DNA of 64,000 nucleotides from Artemisia argyi (Eukaryota; Streptophyta; Magnoliopsida; Asterales; Asteraceae), in NCBI GenBank assembly GCA_030686995.1, contig CM060702.1, positions 66,652,440 through 66,716,439 on the forward strand, written 5' to 3'. Positions within the stretch are counted from its first letter, which is position 1. Each line of letters starts with the position of its first letter. The notes under the pieces were generated by a model. That model did not search any database, was not told where the DNA came from, and worked only from the letters and a program-made list of their open reading frames with translations. Of the stretch, positions 1 to 12,352 are shown one piece after another. The position numbers and the translations under genes were made by a program.

Positions 1-640
1 TTCTTCCCATTAATGCTTTCAACTCTCATTGGGCCACATAAGTCCATGTGCAACATATGTAACCTTGCTTCCGAACTAGGTATGGTTTTGGGTTTATATG
101 ATGCTCTTTTACTCTTTCCTTGTTCGCATGATGGACATAGGTGTTCCTTGGTGTATTTGAATTTAGGAAGTCCGGTGACGATGTTGTCTTTCGCTAACTT
201 GTTGATGGTGTCGAAATTGAGATGGGATAAACGTCTATGCCACAGCCAGGACTTAGTTTCGGTTGCCCTTGTCATAAGACAAATTGGTGATGTAGAAGCC
301 ATTTGGTTGATGTCGATCGCGTACAAGTTTGTATCACGATTACCGGTTAAGAGATCATCACCAACCAAATTTCTAATAAAAATTGTGTTTCTCCTGAATG
401 CAACTTCTAAATCTGCATCACAAAACTGCCCGACTGAAAACAAGTTGTGTCCCAACCCTTCGACGTAGTAAACTCGAGTGATTAAAAAATTCTCAAACCG
501 AAGATCTCCATAACCCTGAATAGCTGCTACATGATCATTTCCAAAGCGTACAGTTCCCATGAATTTCCAGACGAAATTGATCAGCAGCTTTAAATTTCCG
601 GTCATGTGCTTGGAGCAACCCGAGTCAACGATCCAAAGAC
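1..640 (-). pseudogene. C1 pol fragment: aspartic protease, pre-integrase zinc domain, start of integrase
   Basis: On the minus strand an open frame runs from about 640 to the window edge. It starts in the copia protease active-site region (WIVDSGCSKHMTG; the catalytic Asp is in DSG). The gag-pre-integrase HHCC domain follows (WLWHRRLSHLN, then a Cys pair in CPSC). At the edge comes the first catalytic Asp of integrase in HMDLCGP. The frame is clean over about 200 residues, but it is offset from the preceding gag-side frame (602-1243), so at least one frameshift separates them. The product would mature the polyprotein and integrate cDNA. The rest of integrase and RT are beyond the window. Confidence 0.82.
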
Positions 641-2226
641 ATATTTCGATAACCTGCCAAGAACAGAAGAGTTTGTATTTGGAAACCGTGTAGAATTTGG
701 TTCCATGGGGTTAGGAGTAAAAGCAGAATCACACTCATAGACAGTTGCTACTTGTTTAGCTTGAGCTATTTCTAATTTGCCGTCCTGAAGAGTGAACTCT
801 CTACCCGTCGGAATCCACATAAAAAACTTAAGATAGTTCCTAGGCATCCGACTAATAGTGGTAGTCCTAAATCGTGCAACTAATCTTTCTATAGATCTGG
901 ATCTAGCACTAGGTCTTTTTGGAACATTCTTCTGTTCAGGCGTAACATTCACATTCTTAGAAACACATTCATCATGAACATCATTAATTAAACATTTCTT
1001 GCATATTAAACAAACAGAGTCATTACATGCATTAGAAACAGTACGTTCGACATTACATTCAGATGAAACATGTCTCTTATTAAAAAGCGATAAATTCCTA
1101 GGGTGTTCTTCTACTTCGTCAACTTTATTCTTGCTACTACTCGTAGAGACAGGCGAGACTCTATTGTTCCTTGTATTGCTCCTAGGCTTTAGTCTGCTGC
1201 TCCTAGAGGTGCTTTCTAATCCTGTAGAAGGTAAGGCACACACATTAGGATTTATATTGTTGTCCTTTTTAGCATCCCTAGATTCTTTAGAATTAGCCTT
1301 TATGCACTTATCATTTGTCTTAGATGTTGAGGCAGATGCACCACTTTTGGTGTTTCGACAACCGCTTTTCCTTTATCAACAATCTTTTCATTTTCACTTT
1401 TCTTGGGCAAGGGTGTTGGAGTGACTAGTTTTGTCAAATCCTTTTTCTCATCGACTTTTGGAGCAAACCGTGAAATTGACATTTTTGGTTTTTGAACCGT
1501 GTTAGAAACATTTGGTTTCTCCAAAGTCAATGGTTTTACAAACTTAGTTTCCTCACCCTTTCCTTTTTGATTTTCAAGCTGAGTCCTCAAAAGATCATTT
1601 TGCTCTTTCATTTTCTTTAAGTCACGCTCATACGACAATTTGTCATACTTGTATTCTTCCTTTTTTTGATCAAGTTGTTTAAAATATGACACATTTTCTT
1701 TTTCGAGCTTTATAAGAGCATTTTCATATTTTGAAACAATTCCGGAGGTCTCAGCTCTTAGTCGTTCATCATCTTGAACAGAATATGTTTGTAAAATGAT
1801 GGACATAATGTCAGTGGTCATAACAGCTTCGAAGAGAGAATCATTTAGGTTTTCCAAAACATTCATGTTTTCACGAGCATCATTAGCTTCGTTTACCAGG
1901 GATTTGTGGTCCTTGACAAAGTCGGCCGTTTCTTTTAAAAAAGCTTGTTCAAAATGGATTACCCTTGCACTGATGTTATTTAGTGGGATAGTAATTTCGT
2001 TTTGAAACACCTTTTTCTGTTCGATATGAAAACTAGAATGCCAGTTGTTAATATTGATGGTAGTTTTCGATGCAACAATATTTTGAAGTTCTTGAATTAT
2101 CTTTTTAACGTCATCAAGAATTTCTCTAGCCTCAGTTGTATTAAAAGTGTTGTTAGAGGAAATTTGTTCCAGTTTTGAAAGAGATTTGGAAACAACTTTC
2201 TTTTTAGACAAGAATTTCGCAAATGG
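602..2226 (-). pseudogene. C1 gag-pol linker region, frameshifted
   Basis: Two open stretches, 2211-1300 (about 303 codons) and 1243-602 (about 213 codons), lie between the gag zinc knuckle and the protease in different frames, so a frameshift sits near 1250-1300. The first is rich in Lys, Glu and Leu with heptad-like spacing, suggesting coiled coil. It is in the same frame as gag and separated from it by only one TGA at 2227-2229. The second has a Cys-containing stretch (CLICKKC) and basic patches. I recognise no enzyme domain. Such charged linkers are usual between the gag knuckle and protease of this copia group. The call rests mainly on position between gag and the DSG protease motif. Confidence 0.6.
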
Positions 2227-4815
2227 TCATTTTATGGAAAACGCAGATGGTTCTGTTTGTGGAACAAAAGTGATTCCCGAAAGTTTGTTCAATTTGTTGT
2301 AATCAATGGGTTTCAAATCCTTTTGTTTCATTTTATTAATGCTCTCTTCGACATGTTCTATCGTTAGCACAGAATCCCGAACGACGGGAGGATCATGTTT
2401 GGTATAAATCACATTACCATTGTACAAAACATTCTGTTCTTGCTGAGCTTTCTTGAGATTACAAGGGGTGTTGTTACCAAGAGCCATTTTATGTTTCGTA
2501 TGGTAAATCGGATTAATTTGATTTGAAATCATTTTCATTGTTTGACTCGACTGACCCGACTTAACCACTAATTCTTCTAAATGAGCAATCATGTGTTCTG
2601 ACTCTACGATTTCTTCCAAAAGTTTGTCTTCTTTCTTTGCAAAATCCTTTTTCAACTCATCCATTTCTTTTTCAAGATTGGAATAAGCTGTTTTTTGTTT
2701 AGAAAGTTGGTTTTGTAAATCAAAAATTTCCGCATTTAAAGATTTTATCTTTTTGAAAGAATTAACATCAAGTGTATCAAACTTGAGTTGCAATTGTTGT
2801 TTCTCTGAAACAGAATTTTGATAACCAGTTTCTAATTCAGTCAATCTTTTGTTATGAAATTCAAAAGCTTTAACGGTGGATTTGTAACTCTCAAGCTCAG
2901 TGGTCAATTTAACATTCGCGGCCTTAACATCGCGATTGACCTTTTGCACATTCTCAATTTCAATACGACAATTATTCAATAATGATTCAAATAAAGCACG
3001 TGTTTCCTCATCATTCTCAGCATGCTGTGAAACGAAGCCTCCATTATGATTCACATCTGGAGTTGCTGAAGGAGTATTGCTACTACTTGGCGTGTCCAGG
3101 AATGTATCATAAGTGGGTGCTTGCTTCTCAAAATGTTGTTCCTCATGAGGAGACATATCAAATATATCATTATTGTGACATGTGTTGAAGTTAGATACCT
3201 CATATGGTGCATTGGTGTCATAAACAGGAAGTGTGTCAGAATCCGTGTCATACTTAGCTTCCTGAAGATTCGCCATGAATATGCAGTTCGCATCGATATC
3301 TTCTCTATCTTCCATGTCATCCATAAGAGCCATAAAGTCATTCTCCTCTGCATTCAACTGAAATCCTGCCTCTGCCTTTTGTGCCAACATCACTGCTTTC
3401 TGCAAGTACGCTAGATCTTTCTTGTTTGGCTTAGTAGGACAGTTCCTTGCCATATGACCTACACCCTGGCAGTTGAAACACTTTACCGGATTACCCTGAT
3501 TCATATTTCCCAAATTCCCAACTACTGGAGCTGCAACATTTCTATTCTGATTACCCATTGCCTGATTACCAACATTCTGACCCCTCTGATTTCCAACAAT
3601 CTGACCCAACTGATTCCCTGCATTCTGACCATACTGATTCCCTGTAAACTGACCTGCATTCTGATTTCCTGCATACTGACCTGCATTCTGCATATTCTGA
3701 TATCCCTGCAGATTCCCATAAACTCCAACCATTTGGCCTCCGTTGCCCATATTGAAACTCGGCTGAGCGATCTGCCTGTTACGAGTATTTGATGAAATCC
3801 TTTGGTTGTTGTTTGTTGGTGTAGAATAGCGTCCTTGAAATGCCTTTGATAGAAAAGCAAACACTTGAGTCAATGCTGCAGCAGCTTCATCATTGTCAGT
3901 GAATTCTGGTTCTTGGAATTGTGTGTATGTCTGTTGTGGAATAACTTGTTGTTGTTGTGGGTAGAATTGTTGTTGGTAGACCGGTGTTGGTTGTTGAATG
4001 CATGATGGTTGCATGTAGTTGTGAATAGGTGATGATGGTTGTTGAGTGTTCACTGGTAATGGTGTTGGTGTATTAGCAATTAGTGCGAGAGGATCATGAT
4101 TCTTTGCCAATCTTTCTTTCCTAACTTCATTAGCCTCAGCTTGGTTTTGCTTCAGAAATTCATAGAGTTGATCATAATTCACCTGATGTAAATCCTTTGT
4201 CTGATTAACAATTGTAACATAACGACCCCATTCCTCTGGAAGGTTATTGAGGAATTTGATATTTGTTGCAATTGCTCGTGGTGTCAACTTGTTTCTGATT
4301 AACTCATTCATCAAAGTGCAAAACCTTGTGTAGTAAGATTCAATCTGTTCACCTTTAGTGGATGTAAAGTTCTCCCATTCAGTAAGAAGTTTGTTCTCAA
4401 CATCTTGTTGTCCAATTTCTGTTCCATGACATATTCTTCTAACACGTTCCCACATAGCATGAGCACTTTCACAGCTGTCGACTGCAGCAAAGATCTCCCG
4501 AGGTAATCCAAGTTGGATTAAATGCATTTCCATATCATCGGCTTTGATTTGCGCCTTGTCTTCATCAGTGTAATCTGCTTCTGTTTGTATACGCACTACT
4601 GGTTCAGTAGGAGGTGTGGTATTTGGATTACCTTGAATTTGAACATGTCGTGGCTGAAATGGACCGTTTTCTATGGATTTGATCATTAGGTGCCCAGTAT
4701 CCTTTGTTTTGATGTAACGAAGCATACGGCTTGTCCATGGGAGATATCCACCTTTTTCAAGCATTGGAGGTCAGTTTTCTGCACCGGCTTCATGAATGTC
4801 TTGCTGAGTTGCCAT
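2227..4815 (-). pseudogene. gag: C1 gag (copia UBN2-type capsid with CCHC knuckle), nonsense-mutated
   Basis: The capsid-like N-terminal half has the copia gag pattern (a YLPWTSRML-like start, then HAMWERVRRICHG and FTSTKGEQIESYYTRF). It is followed by a Gln-rich stretch and a Gly/Asn/Gln repeat (AGNQ, MGNQ units). Next is a zinc knuckle, CFNCQGVGHMARNC (CX2CX4HX4C), then a long coiled-coil-like tail. The likely start is the ATG at 4815-4813. Fourteen codons later a TGA (4773-4771) interrupts the frame, which reopens directly as PPMLEKGG. A second TGA at 2229-2227 cuts it from the linker. One or both may come from methyl-cytosine decay of CGA. The product would package element RNA. Confidence 0.83.
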
Positions 4816-4879
4816 TGATGAAGTGTAGATGGATAAAGTTGATTCTTGGATCGTTCCAACGAAATAGGAGTAGAGTTTA

Positions 4880-5844
4880 GAGTGAGTTGATGCAAGTTTT
4901 TATGGTGAAAATTTAGCGTGTCGTTCTCCTCTGTCTGACGGTCGTTTTGACAGCTGATTCGTCGAAAACTGAGTTACGGTTCAAAAGTTATGGCCGTTTG
5001 AAGTTTGGTCGTCAAAAACCTCACTTTTGTCAAAATTCTCGAAACTTTGCTTGTGTTCTCGAAATTATGGATTTGCGAAACTTCTGTGATCTCGAAACTT
5101 TTTGGATTGCGAAACTTTGAAGATTGCGAAACTTCTGAAGATTGCGAAACTCTGAAGATTGCGAAATTCTGAAGATTGCGAAATTTTGGTTTGCGAAACT
5201 TTGGTTTGTGAGACTGAGGGGATTTCGAAACTTTTAGTAGTTTGCGAAACTTAGTAGTTTGCGAAAAAGTGTTTTCTCGAAAACAGGTTTTCGAAAATAC
5301 AATCTCACAAAGAGAATTTCGAAATAATCCAATTTCGAAATTTAGCCAAAAGTCGAAGTATTTTCTTTCTTATACAAGAGAGAAAGTACCGAGTATCCAA
5401 CTATGATCACGAAAGGAGTCGATTCTTGTGTTCTCGAAAACAATCAGGATTTCGAAAATAGTTACATAAGATTTCGAAATAATGGCAGTTTTTTGATTAT
5501 GCAAAAAGCACTCCCAAATGAAGTTTGTAATCCAAGATTCTTGTACTTCTAGGCTTAAAAACACCAAAACTTGAAGAAAGTTCCAAACTTGATGATTTTT
5601 ATGAAACTTTTTCGAGATCTAGTAAACAAGTACAAAAACCAAATTCGAATTTTTAAGCTAGAAATTTTCAAAAAGATTAAAACTTTCTTGTTGGGAAAGG
5701 TTTATAACACTAGTTTGTAATAAAAAAACTGTTAAAAACACAAAACAAACAAGAAAAGTAATGATTTTTTCTTGAAAAAAAACGTGTAGGAAGCTTAAAA
5801 AAACGAAAAGCACAAACACCCAACACTCCTAAATCATTGTTAGG
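4880..5844 (-). repeat. C1 leader with many TTTCGAAA / TTTCGCAA motifs
   Basis: The roughly 1-kb untranslated leader between primer-binding site and gag has no gene. Between about 5040 and 5480 it is packed with short repeats built on gcgaaact, tttcgaaa and gaagattgcgaaa, partly in tandem at 5095-5180. It may affect packaging or translation, but that is a guess. Confidence 0.6.
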
Positions 5845-5856
5845 CGATTGATACCA
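5845..5856 (-). promoter_or_regulatory. C1 primer-binding site (initiator Met tRNA-like, imperfect)
   Basis: On the minus strand TGGTATCAATCG starts two bases after the LTR end. The first eight bases match the initiator-tRNA primer site TGGTATCAGAGC, and the rest has drifted. Confidence 0.7.
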
Positions 5857-5858
5857 CT

Positions 5859-6273
5859 TGTAGGACCTTAAATATCACAACTTTATCACAAATATAGAAG
5901 TTTAGAGAAGGAAAGATGAAAAGATGGTGACTTGATATGTATAAGATGTATTTCGTATATAAGAGATAGAGAGATGGAAAATGAGAGAATATTATTAAGA
6001 AAGACACACTTACACACACAAGCACACACCTCAAATGAGCCTTTGAGGTGTTTAAATAGTTCATAACATGAGATGCCCTATGGGCTTTCTATGGGCTTGG
6101 GCTTGGACTTGGTTACATGGTTGGATAACTAGGCTTATGAAACATAGCACATAACATATTAGCTTGCCAAGTCCAAGGCCCAATGACTAAACTATTACTA
6201 ATCTTAACAAACGACACAAAGTTACAATATGAGAATGACCATCACTTCATAATACATATTTTTAATGCTAACA
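5859..6273 (-). repeat. C1 5' LTR, 415 bp
   Basis: On the minus strand it begins TGTTAGC and ends CCTACA, next to the primer-binding site. A TATA-like TATTTAAA (plus 6051-6058) sits about 220 bases from the 5' edge, immediately followed by a perfect 9-bp hairpin. Pyrimidine-rich CA/CT tracts follow, typical of R/U5. Confidence 0.82.
6027..6050 (-). promoter_or_regulatory. Hairpin next to the C1 LTR TATA box
   Basis: CACCTCAAA and TTTGAGGTG form a perfect 9-bp stem around a 6-base loop, starting right after the TATA-like box. It probably lies at or near the transcript 5' end. Confidence 0.55.
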
Positions 6274-9160
6274 GAATAAGTAATTCATAATGTATTCAAG
6301 TAATCAATCAAGTATTTCAACCATCCAGTAATGTTTGAGAAAATGAATCGCGTTCAAGTAAAACAAGCATTGAATTTAAATAGTAAGGAGCATGTATCTT
6401 CCCCCAAAATAGTTGTGAAACAAGTTAAAGTAGGGGTTATGAACTCACCTGGTGCAATAGCTACGATGACAACAATGAATACACAGAAATGAGGCACGAT
6501 CTCTAACCACAACCTAATATGAATGATATGATCTAATGTAAGAAATGAAATGACGCTACACATGCAAATACGTATGTTATCGATACCACTCATTAGTTTT
6601 GAAAATAACGTTTATCGTCGGCAAATACGTTTTTGACGTCTCGTTAGGTTAATACCCACTTTTCATGGAAATAGGTTGAAACGGCACTCCACGATCCTTG
6701 TTTGGTGTTCTATCGGCAAATATAAGGTTTTTGTCGCAAAAATAACATTTTCATTACTTGAAAATATGCCCAAAATGGCCTCGCAAAACAAGTCGCGAAA
6801 TGTTGTACGTTAATGGTTAGTGATAAAACTTGGCGTTTTTGAAAACCTTGTAACAATATCTTGAAGTCGTGTCATTTAACTTTTGGTTATACGGGTCTTG
6901 ATCGATGAGAAAATCGACTCTTATTGTTGTTACTTGAAAGTATTATGTTCAACACTTAGAAAAATTCTATTATAGTAAAAGCTGTAAAAAAATATATAGT
7001 TTATCGGGTATATAGATGAGGTCGTAGTTTATTCGTTACGAGTCCAATGATCAAACAGCCAATTGATTTGAAAAGCTTGCTGGGAGATCTTGATTTCGTT
7101 AAACTACGGCTCGGACTCAAACTGATTCGATCATAAAGAAAAATAGCCGAGAAAGTGGTGTCTCGCAAAGACAGTTTTGCGGCAAAATAATAATAGAAAA
7201 GCTGATGGAAATTTGTAAAAATCGTCTAAGTTCAAACGCTTGTATCTTTTTCGTTATAAGCTCGTTTTCTACGTTCTTTATATCCCTGGAATCGTGGGAC
7301 AACATACTAATATATTTGTGATAAGTCGGGATGGCTAGATCAAGTCTTACGTCTCGAAACAGTCCATGAAAACTGTTCAACAGCAAGCTATTTTTCAGAA
7401 AATAGTTTTCGTCGTTAAAATTGAAAATAGCATATTTTTTTCGTCGTAACTCGGATTTTAGTGATTCAAGCGGCCACGGTTTCGTTTTTGAAAGTATTTT
7501 CTGAATATCTAACCCAATGTTACCCGGAAACCCCTAAGTTTTCTGAAATTGGCGATTTGGGACAGAACCTATATTTGAAAGTATTTTTCGTTGTTAATAT
7601 TCGGAAAATCATATCTCCTTCGTTATTAACTCGTTTTTATCCCCGTTTTCGGCCATAGTTTCGTCTCGGAATGTATTTTCTAAATCTTTGGTCCAAAGTT
7701 ACACCCTAGACCCTGAGTTTCCCACGTTTAACAAAAAGGGACAGTAGCTTTTGTATAGTTGTAAAAATCAACTATCCTAGTTTGTAACTTGTTCAAGGCT
7801 TAACCAAACTATCTCAAATCAACTTCACAAATACCCAATCCTACCATACACCTTCTTAGGGTGTCATGGGGTCCTAAACATCACCAATCTTGGTGGATCT
7901 CATGAGATTACTAGTAAAAATTATAGATCTATTGTTAAAGATAGTTTATGTGCGAAGTGGTATTTAAAACATACGTAAGTTGCATTACCAACTATTATTT
8001 CTTGAAAATACATAAAAATATAAAGTAATTGAAAGTATGAAAAGATCAAAAGTGTTCTTGAAGCTTACTTGAATATTGGAGTAATTTGAAGATGACTATG
8101 TATAATAACCTAGGGTTTTTACCACAAAACCCCAACTAGATCATGATTAGAACTTTATAAACACTTGGATCTTGAAAAGTTTATGGTTTCTCCTTTGGTT
8201 CTTGATGGTGGCCGATTCACACACAAAGGAGGAGAGCAAAAATGAGTTTTTGTGCTAGTTGTTTTGTTTTGTGTTGAATGAAAATGAAAAGGGTGAAGTA
8301 TATATATTCTAGTCTTGGTCAATTACAATTAATGTGGTCTTGGTCTTGGTCCAAAAGGGGGGAAACGTAGGGGCGGCACACAAAAGGAGTGAAACATGGA
8401 ATAATGTTTGTGGACTCATTAATATTTATGTCTAGGTGCAAGTATTGGTGGGTTTTGAGGTGTATTAGGTGTTATCGGGTACCGAGTTATCTTGAAATAA
8501 ATGTTAACGAAGTGAAATAAAATACGACGAAGTTGTAAAAGTTGTAAAATATTATTCCTGATGAGAATCGGGTGTTAGAATAATTATTGAATTGAAATAG
8601 CGCAAACCGACGGAGTAATAATCTCCGACCGTGAAATATAGTAATTGATTTCAAAACACCGGGTAAATTAATAATATAATTTTTGTATTATTATAATGAG
8701 TATGAAAATATGTTAGGATCGTAGTCGGGAGTATTGAGTATACGTTCGTAGTAAAAACTGAGTGGTAACGTTAATTACAAATTAAACATATGTATATGGA
8801 AATAATGCATATCCGTGTAGGTTCTAAAGTAATGATGATGTGTAGACTATTCCAGTCTATATGAAATATCATTAATGAATAATGCATGAATTTGCAACTA
8901 AACCACATTGGTTGCGCGAATTTGAAGACTCGTAAACTCAGTTTACGTAATGGTGAATTATGATCATGAATAGTGATTCCCTCCGGGAATGAATAGTCTC
9001 ACATGAATAGTAAAATTTTTGAATGCTTCTCGGATTCACAAACTGACTTCGAAGATGATGAATAGTAAAATGATGAATAGTGACAGGTGAATAGTAAATG
9101 ATGAACAGTAACTGATGAATAGTGAATAGGAGAAATGTCCTGAAAATGCGGGTTGTTACA
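6274..9160 (-). repeat. A: long Tekay-like LTR on the minus strand, cut by C1
   Basis: On the minus strand it begins TGTAACAACCCGC at 9160 and stays similar, block by block, to the 3.0-kb LTR of element B. Shared parts are the ACTATTCA cluster (plus 8940-9130), the AAGAAGGTGTATGGTAGGATT block (7835-7880) and the GGTGAGTT block (6443-6451). It is diverged from B, so it is another member of the family. The LTR 3' end and the rest of the element are lost behind C1 or off-window. The right edge falls in X1 gag. It has no gene; the open stretches are unlike any family. Confidence 0.78.
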
Positions 9161-9325
9161 CAAACCATTGACCAAGAAGCCGGTGGTAGGCTACGTGATC
9201 GAAGTGCGGAAGAATCATGGGAACTCATAGAAGATCTTGCTCTCTATGATAACGAAAGTTGGAATGATCCCCGTGATTTGAACAAAAGGGTCTAGGCAAT
9301 ATCTTTGCCTATAAATAATTCTAGC
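9161..9325 (+). pseudogene. gag: X1 gag fragment between insertions A and B
   Basis: It reads QTIDQEAGGRLRDRSAEESW, then LALYDNESWNDPRD, a conserved stretch of Athila-type gag. A TAG stop follows RDLNKRV. The frame resumes on the far side of B at 21257 once one copy of the target repeat is removed, with STPD followed by MELEDQV. The left edge is the border of LTR A. Confidence 0.8.
9321..9325. other. Target-site duplication of B, left copy
   Basis: ctagc directly before the 5' LTR of B. The same five bases follow the 3' LTR at 21252-21256, proving one insertion event into X1 gag. Confidence 0.93.
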
Positions 9326-12300
9326 TGTCACAACTCGTAATTTCCGGTTATTTTCTAAACCTCGACAATTTACTATTCACAAGTTACTATTCACAAGTTA
9401 CTATTCATCATTTACTATTCATCGATCACTATTCATCGTTTTCGAGGTCAATTTGACATTCCGAGACACGTTCAGAAATTTTACTATTCACTTGACACTA
9501 TTCATTTCCGAGAGAAAATCACTATTCACGTGCATTATTCATGTCATCGTAAATTTAGTTTACGAGTGTTCAAATTCGTGTAATCGTATTGGTTCAGGAG
9601 CGAATTCATGCATTATTGTCAGGGACATTTCATACGGACTAGAAATAGTCGACATATCATTATTAGGGCACTTGCATACTATTCCACTCGTAGGGTATTC
9701 AAATTATATTTTAATATAATTAACGATTTACGTATGTTTATTTTAAATAAACACTAATCCGCGAACTATAAATGTGACTAACACGTCCAATACTCCCAAC
9801 TATGATCCCAATATATTTTTATATTCATTTTTATAATATAAAAATTATAATATTAATTTACCCGGTATTTTGGATAATTATTTAATTATTAACTTAAGTT
9901 TACTAAAAACTTCGACGGTTTTCGTGGAAATTAAACTATAATTATCTAAACACCCAATAATTTTATCCAAACTATTTTTATAATTTTTATAACTTTATTA
10001 TGACCCGGTTAACTTCGTTAAATTTTATTTTTAGTTAACCCGGTACCCGGTACAATTTAAAACTACACAAAACTACCAATAATACATTTTATTACAAAAT
10101 TCTACATTCATCCCCCCCCCCCCTTTTTGACTTTGCCGCCCCCCCCCTCTCCAAATTCTTACAAAAATTACTTACATACACTTTGTTCATAAATGCTACT
10201 ACTAACTCTTTTATTTATAATATAATTTCAATAATAATAATATATATATTAACTTTACCAAATTTTCATCTCATTCTTTCTTGTATCAAAAGCTCTCTTT
10301 TCTCTCTTTCACTTCTCACATAAACGGCCAAGAAACAAAAGAAGGAAAGAACCAAGATTTTTCAAAGATCCAAGTGTTTATCTAGTGTTTATAGTATCCT
10401 TGTTAGAGTTTTGAAATAAAAACTCAAGGATTATTAAGTTTTAATCATCCTAACCTCACTAATCTTACAAGTAAGTTACTAAACACATTTCATAATTTTT
10501 ACAAAGTTCTTACTATATTTATACATGTTTCTTGCAAGATCTCATACATACATTAACTTGTACCACTTTTATTTTGCAAACTTTTGATCATATGAGCCCT
10601 AGAAGTGATTCTTGGTTAGATCCTTGTTAGATCTACTTGGTTTTGGTGATTAGGAACCCATGACACCCTAAGAAGGTGTATGGTAGGATTAGATTAGTTT
10701 TGTGGTGTTTGAGAGTGGATTGATGGATGATGGAACTAGTTTGGAGACTTGAAAATGGTTTTTGAAACTTTTGATATACCTACTGTCCCTATTTTAATTT
10801 CGTGGGAAAATCAGTGGGTGATGGGTAATTTTTGGCCAAAGATTTAGAAAATACATTCAAAAACGAAACTTTGGGCGAAAGAACGGATTAAAACGAGTTT
10901 ATAACGAAGGAGATATGATTTTTGCAAATTTAACGACGAAAACTACTTTTCAGAAAACTGCTTGCTGTTTGGCAGAATACAACGGGTATTTTGAGGTATT
11001 AAACGTAACCTAGAGGAGCCGAGTTATTTAAAATATACTAGTATATACAAAGACGAATCCGTGGACATAAAGAACAAGGAAAACGAGCCTAAAACGACCG
11101 AGTTATACCCGTTTTAACATTGTCAAAACTATATTTATATTTTTGGTCACAAATAGAAATAATAACGTACGTACTAAATGGTATATTTTCTAGAGACGTT
11201 ACTAATGACTATTTTCTTAACAAACGAATACGTACGACTCGAGGGAATATTTATACGATATGACGACGTCATTCTAAGGTCTTGATACTTGGAACATAAC
11301 GCTAACTTTTTCGTACGAGTTAATACTACAAGTTATATACTTCACTAAATGGAGTTATTTTTCCTAAGTATGGAAATTATTTTACTATGACGATAACTAG
11401 TATTTTCAAATTACGAGTGGTATAAGTATCATGTGCATGTGCATTCATTTCATTACGGCTTGATCTAAGTTAGATCATGATTATTCATTTAGGTTGCGGA
11501 TAGTACTCGCGCCTCATTGTTCCGACTACTTTTACCACATTGCACCATCTTTGTACCTTCATTTCGAGGTGAGTTTCATAGCCCCGTTTTAATTCTATAT
11601 TTTGATTTCAAATCCCACGGGGGAGAATACATTGCATTACTTATTTTTGTGTACATGCCTAAGTATAAAATTCATACATTGCTTAAGTTGTCTTATTTAC
11701 CACGTCTTGAAAAGTCCCCTTTTATTATCATGGACCGTTAATTTCTGGTACTAAGCGGGAGTGAGTGGATAGATCTATCGAGGGTGACGCCTCCATTCGT
11801 GTTTGGGTTGCTCCAAATGGAACGAATGCATTTCATGTCTTTATTATTAGAGTGTCTGGTAAACACTCATTGGGGCCAAGTATCGTCTAGCTTCAGGGTC
11901 ATGAGCTTAAGAGCCAATGTATATATTTTCCGGACATCCTATTTCTTGGCATTACTTATGGCATATGTACACTAGATTTTACTTATAAACCTATGATTAT
12001 TCACCAACTTTATGTTGACCGTTTTTCGCAATGTATTTCTCAGGTTATTAAGGTAGCTCATGTGCATACATTTGGACCTTCATGGAGTCGCGGAGTCGAC
12101 GCGTCTCACTATATTTTCTGCACTTATGAAACGTTTGATCTTGTTGAACTTATTTTGACAATTTTGGCAAACTCTTTTGGGACCTAAGCTTTGTAAACTC
12201 TGAATGTTTTAATGATCAAACGCTGTATTTTCTAAACGACACTTTAGGTCGTTCAACATAACTGTAACTATGGTGCTATGACAGTCACCCCCAGGTATTC

Positions 12301-12337
12301 CATTCCGCTGCCATTCAGGTATTTTGGGGGTGTTACA
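9326..12337 (+). repeat. B 5' LTR, 3012 bp
   Basis: Starts TGTCACAACTCG and ends GTGTTACA. Near the start (9369-9540) are about eight copies of ACTATTCA. At 10113-10149 are two C-runs. At 11566-11574 is GAGGTGAGT, a perfect splice-donor match. The short open frames in it are identical in both LTRs and resemble nothing known; I do not call them genes. Confidence 0.93.
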
Positions 12338-12340
12338 GAT

Positions 12341-12352
12341 TGGTATCAGAGC
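12341..12352 (+). promoter_or_regulatory. B primer-binding site (initiator Met tRNA)
   Basis: TGGTATCAGAGC, a full match to the usual initiator-tRNA site, three bases after the LTR end. Confidence 0.92.

Larger units (their letters stand above)
1..6273 (-). mobile_element. C1: copia LTR retrotransposon, 5' part only, runs off the left edge
   Basis: Read on the minus strand the order is 5' LTR (6273-5859), primer-binding site, long leader, gag, linker region, protease, pre-integrase domain and start of integrase, which is copia order. RT, RNase H and the 3' LTR lie outside the window. The LTR outer edge at 6273 abuts Tekay-like LTR A, so C1 inserted into A. The candidate target repeat is 6274-6278 (gaata), but the other copy is off-window. 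Stops and frameshifts show the copy is dead. Confidence 0.88.

Noticed and set aside
999..3860. Plus-strand frames opposite C1 gag and linker
   Set aside because: Antisense shadows of the minus-strand coding region, low-complexity Leu/Ile-rich translations.
10113..10149. C-runs considered as a G-quadruplex promoter feature
   Set aside because: Two runs only, short intervening sequence, with one run length differing between LTRs; not enough for a supported call.
9453..12187. Several short open frames in the B LTR, duplicated at 18126-21101
   Set aside because: They repeat only because they lie in the two LTRs. They lack any known domain and sit in AT-rich noncoding sequence.
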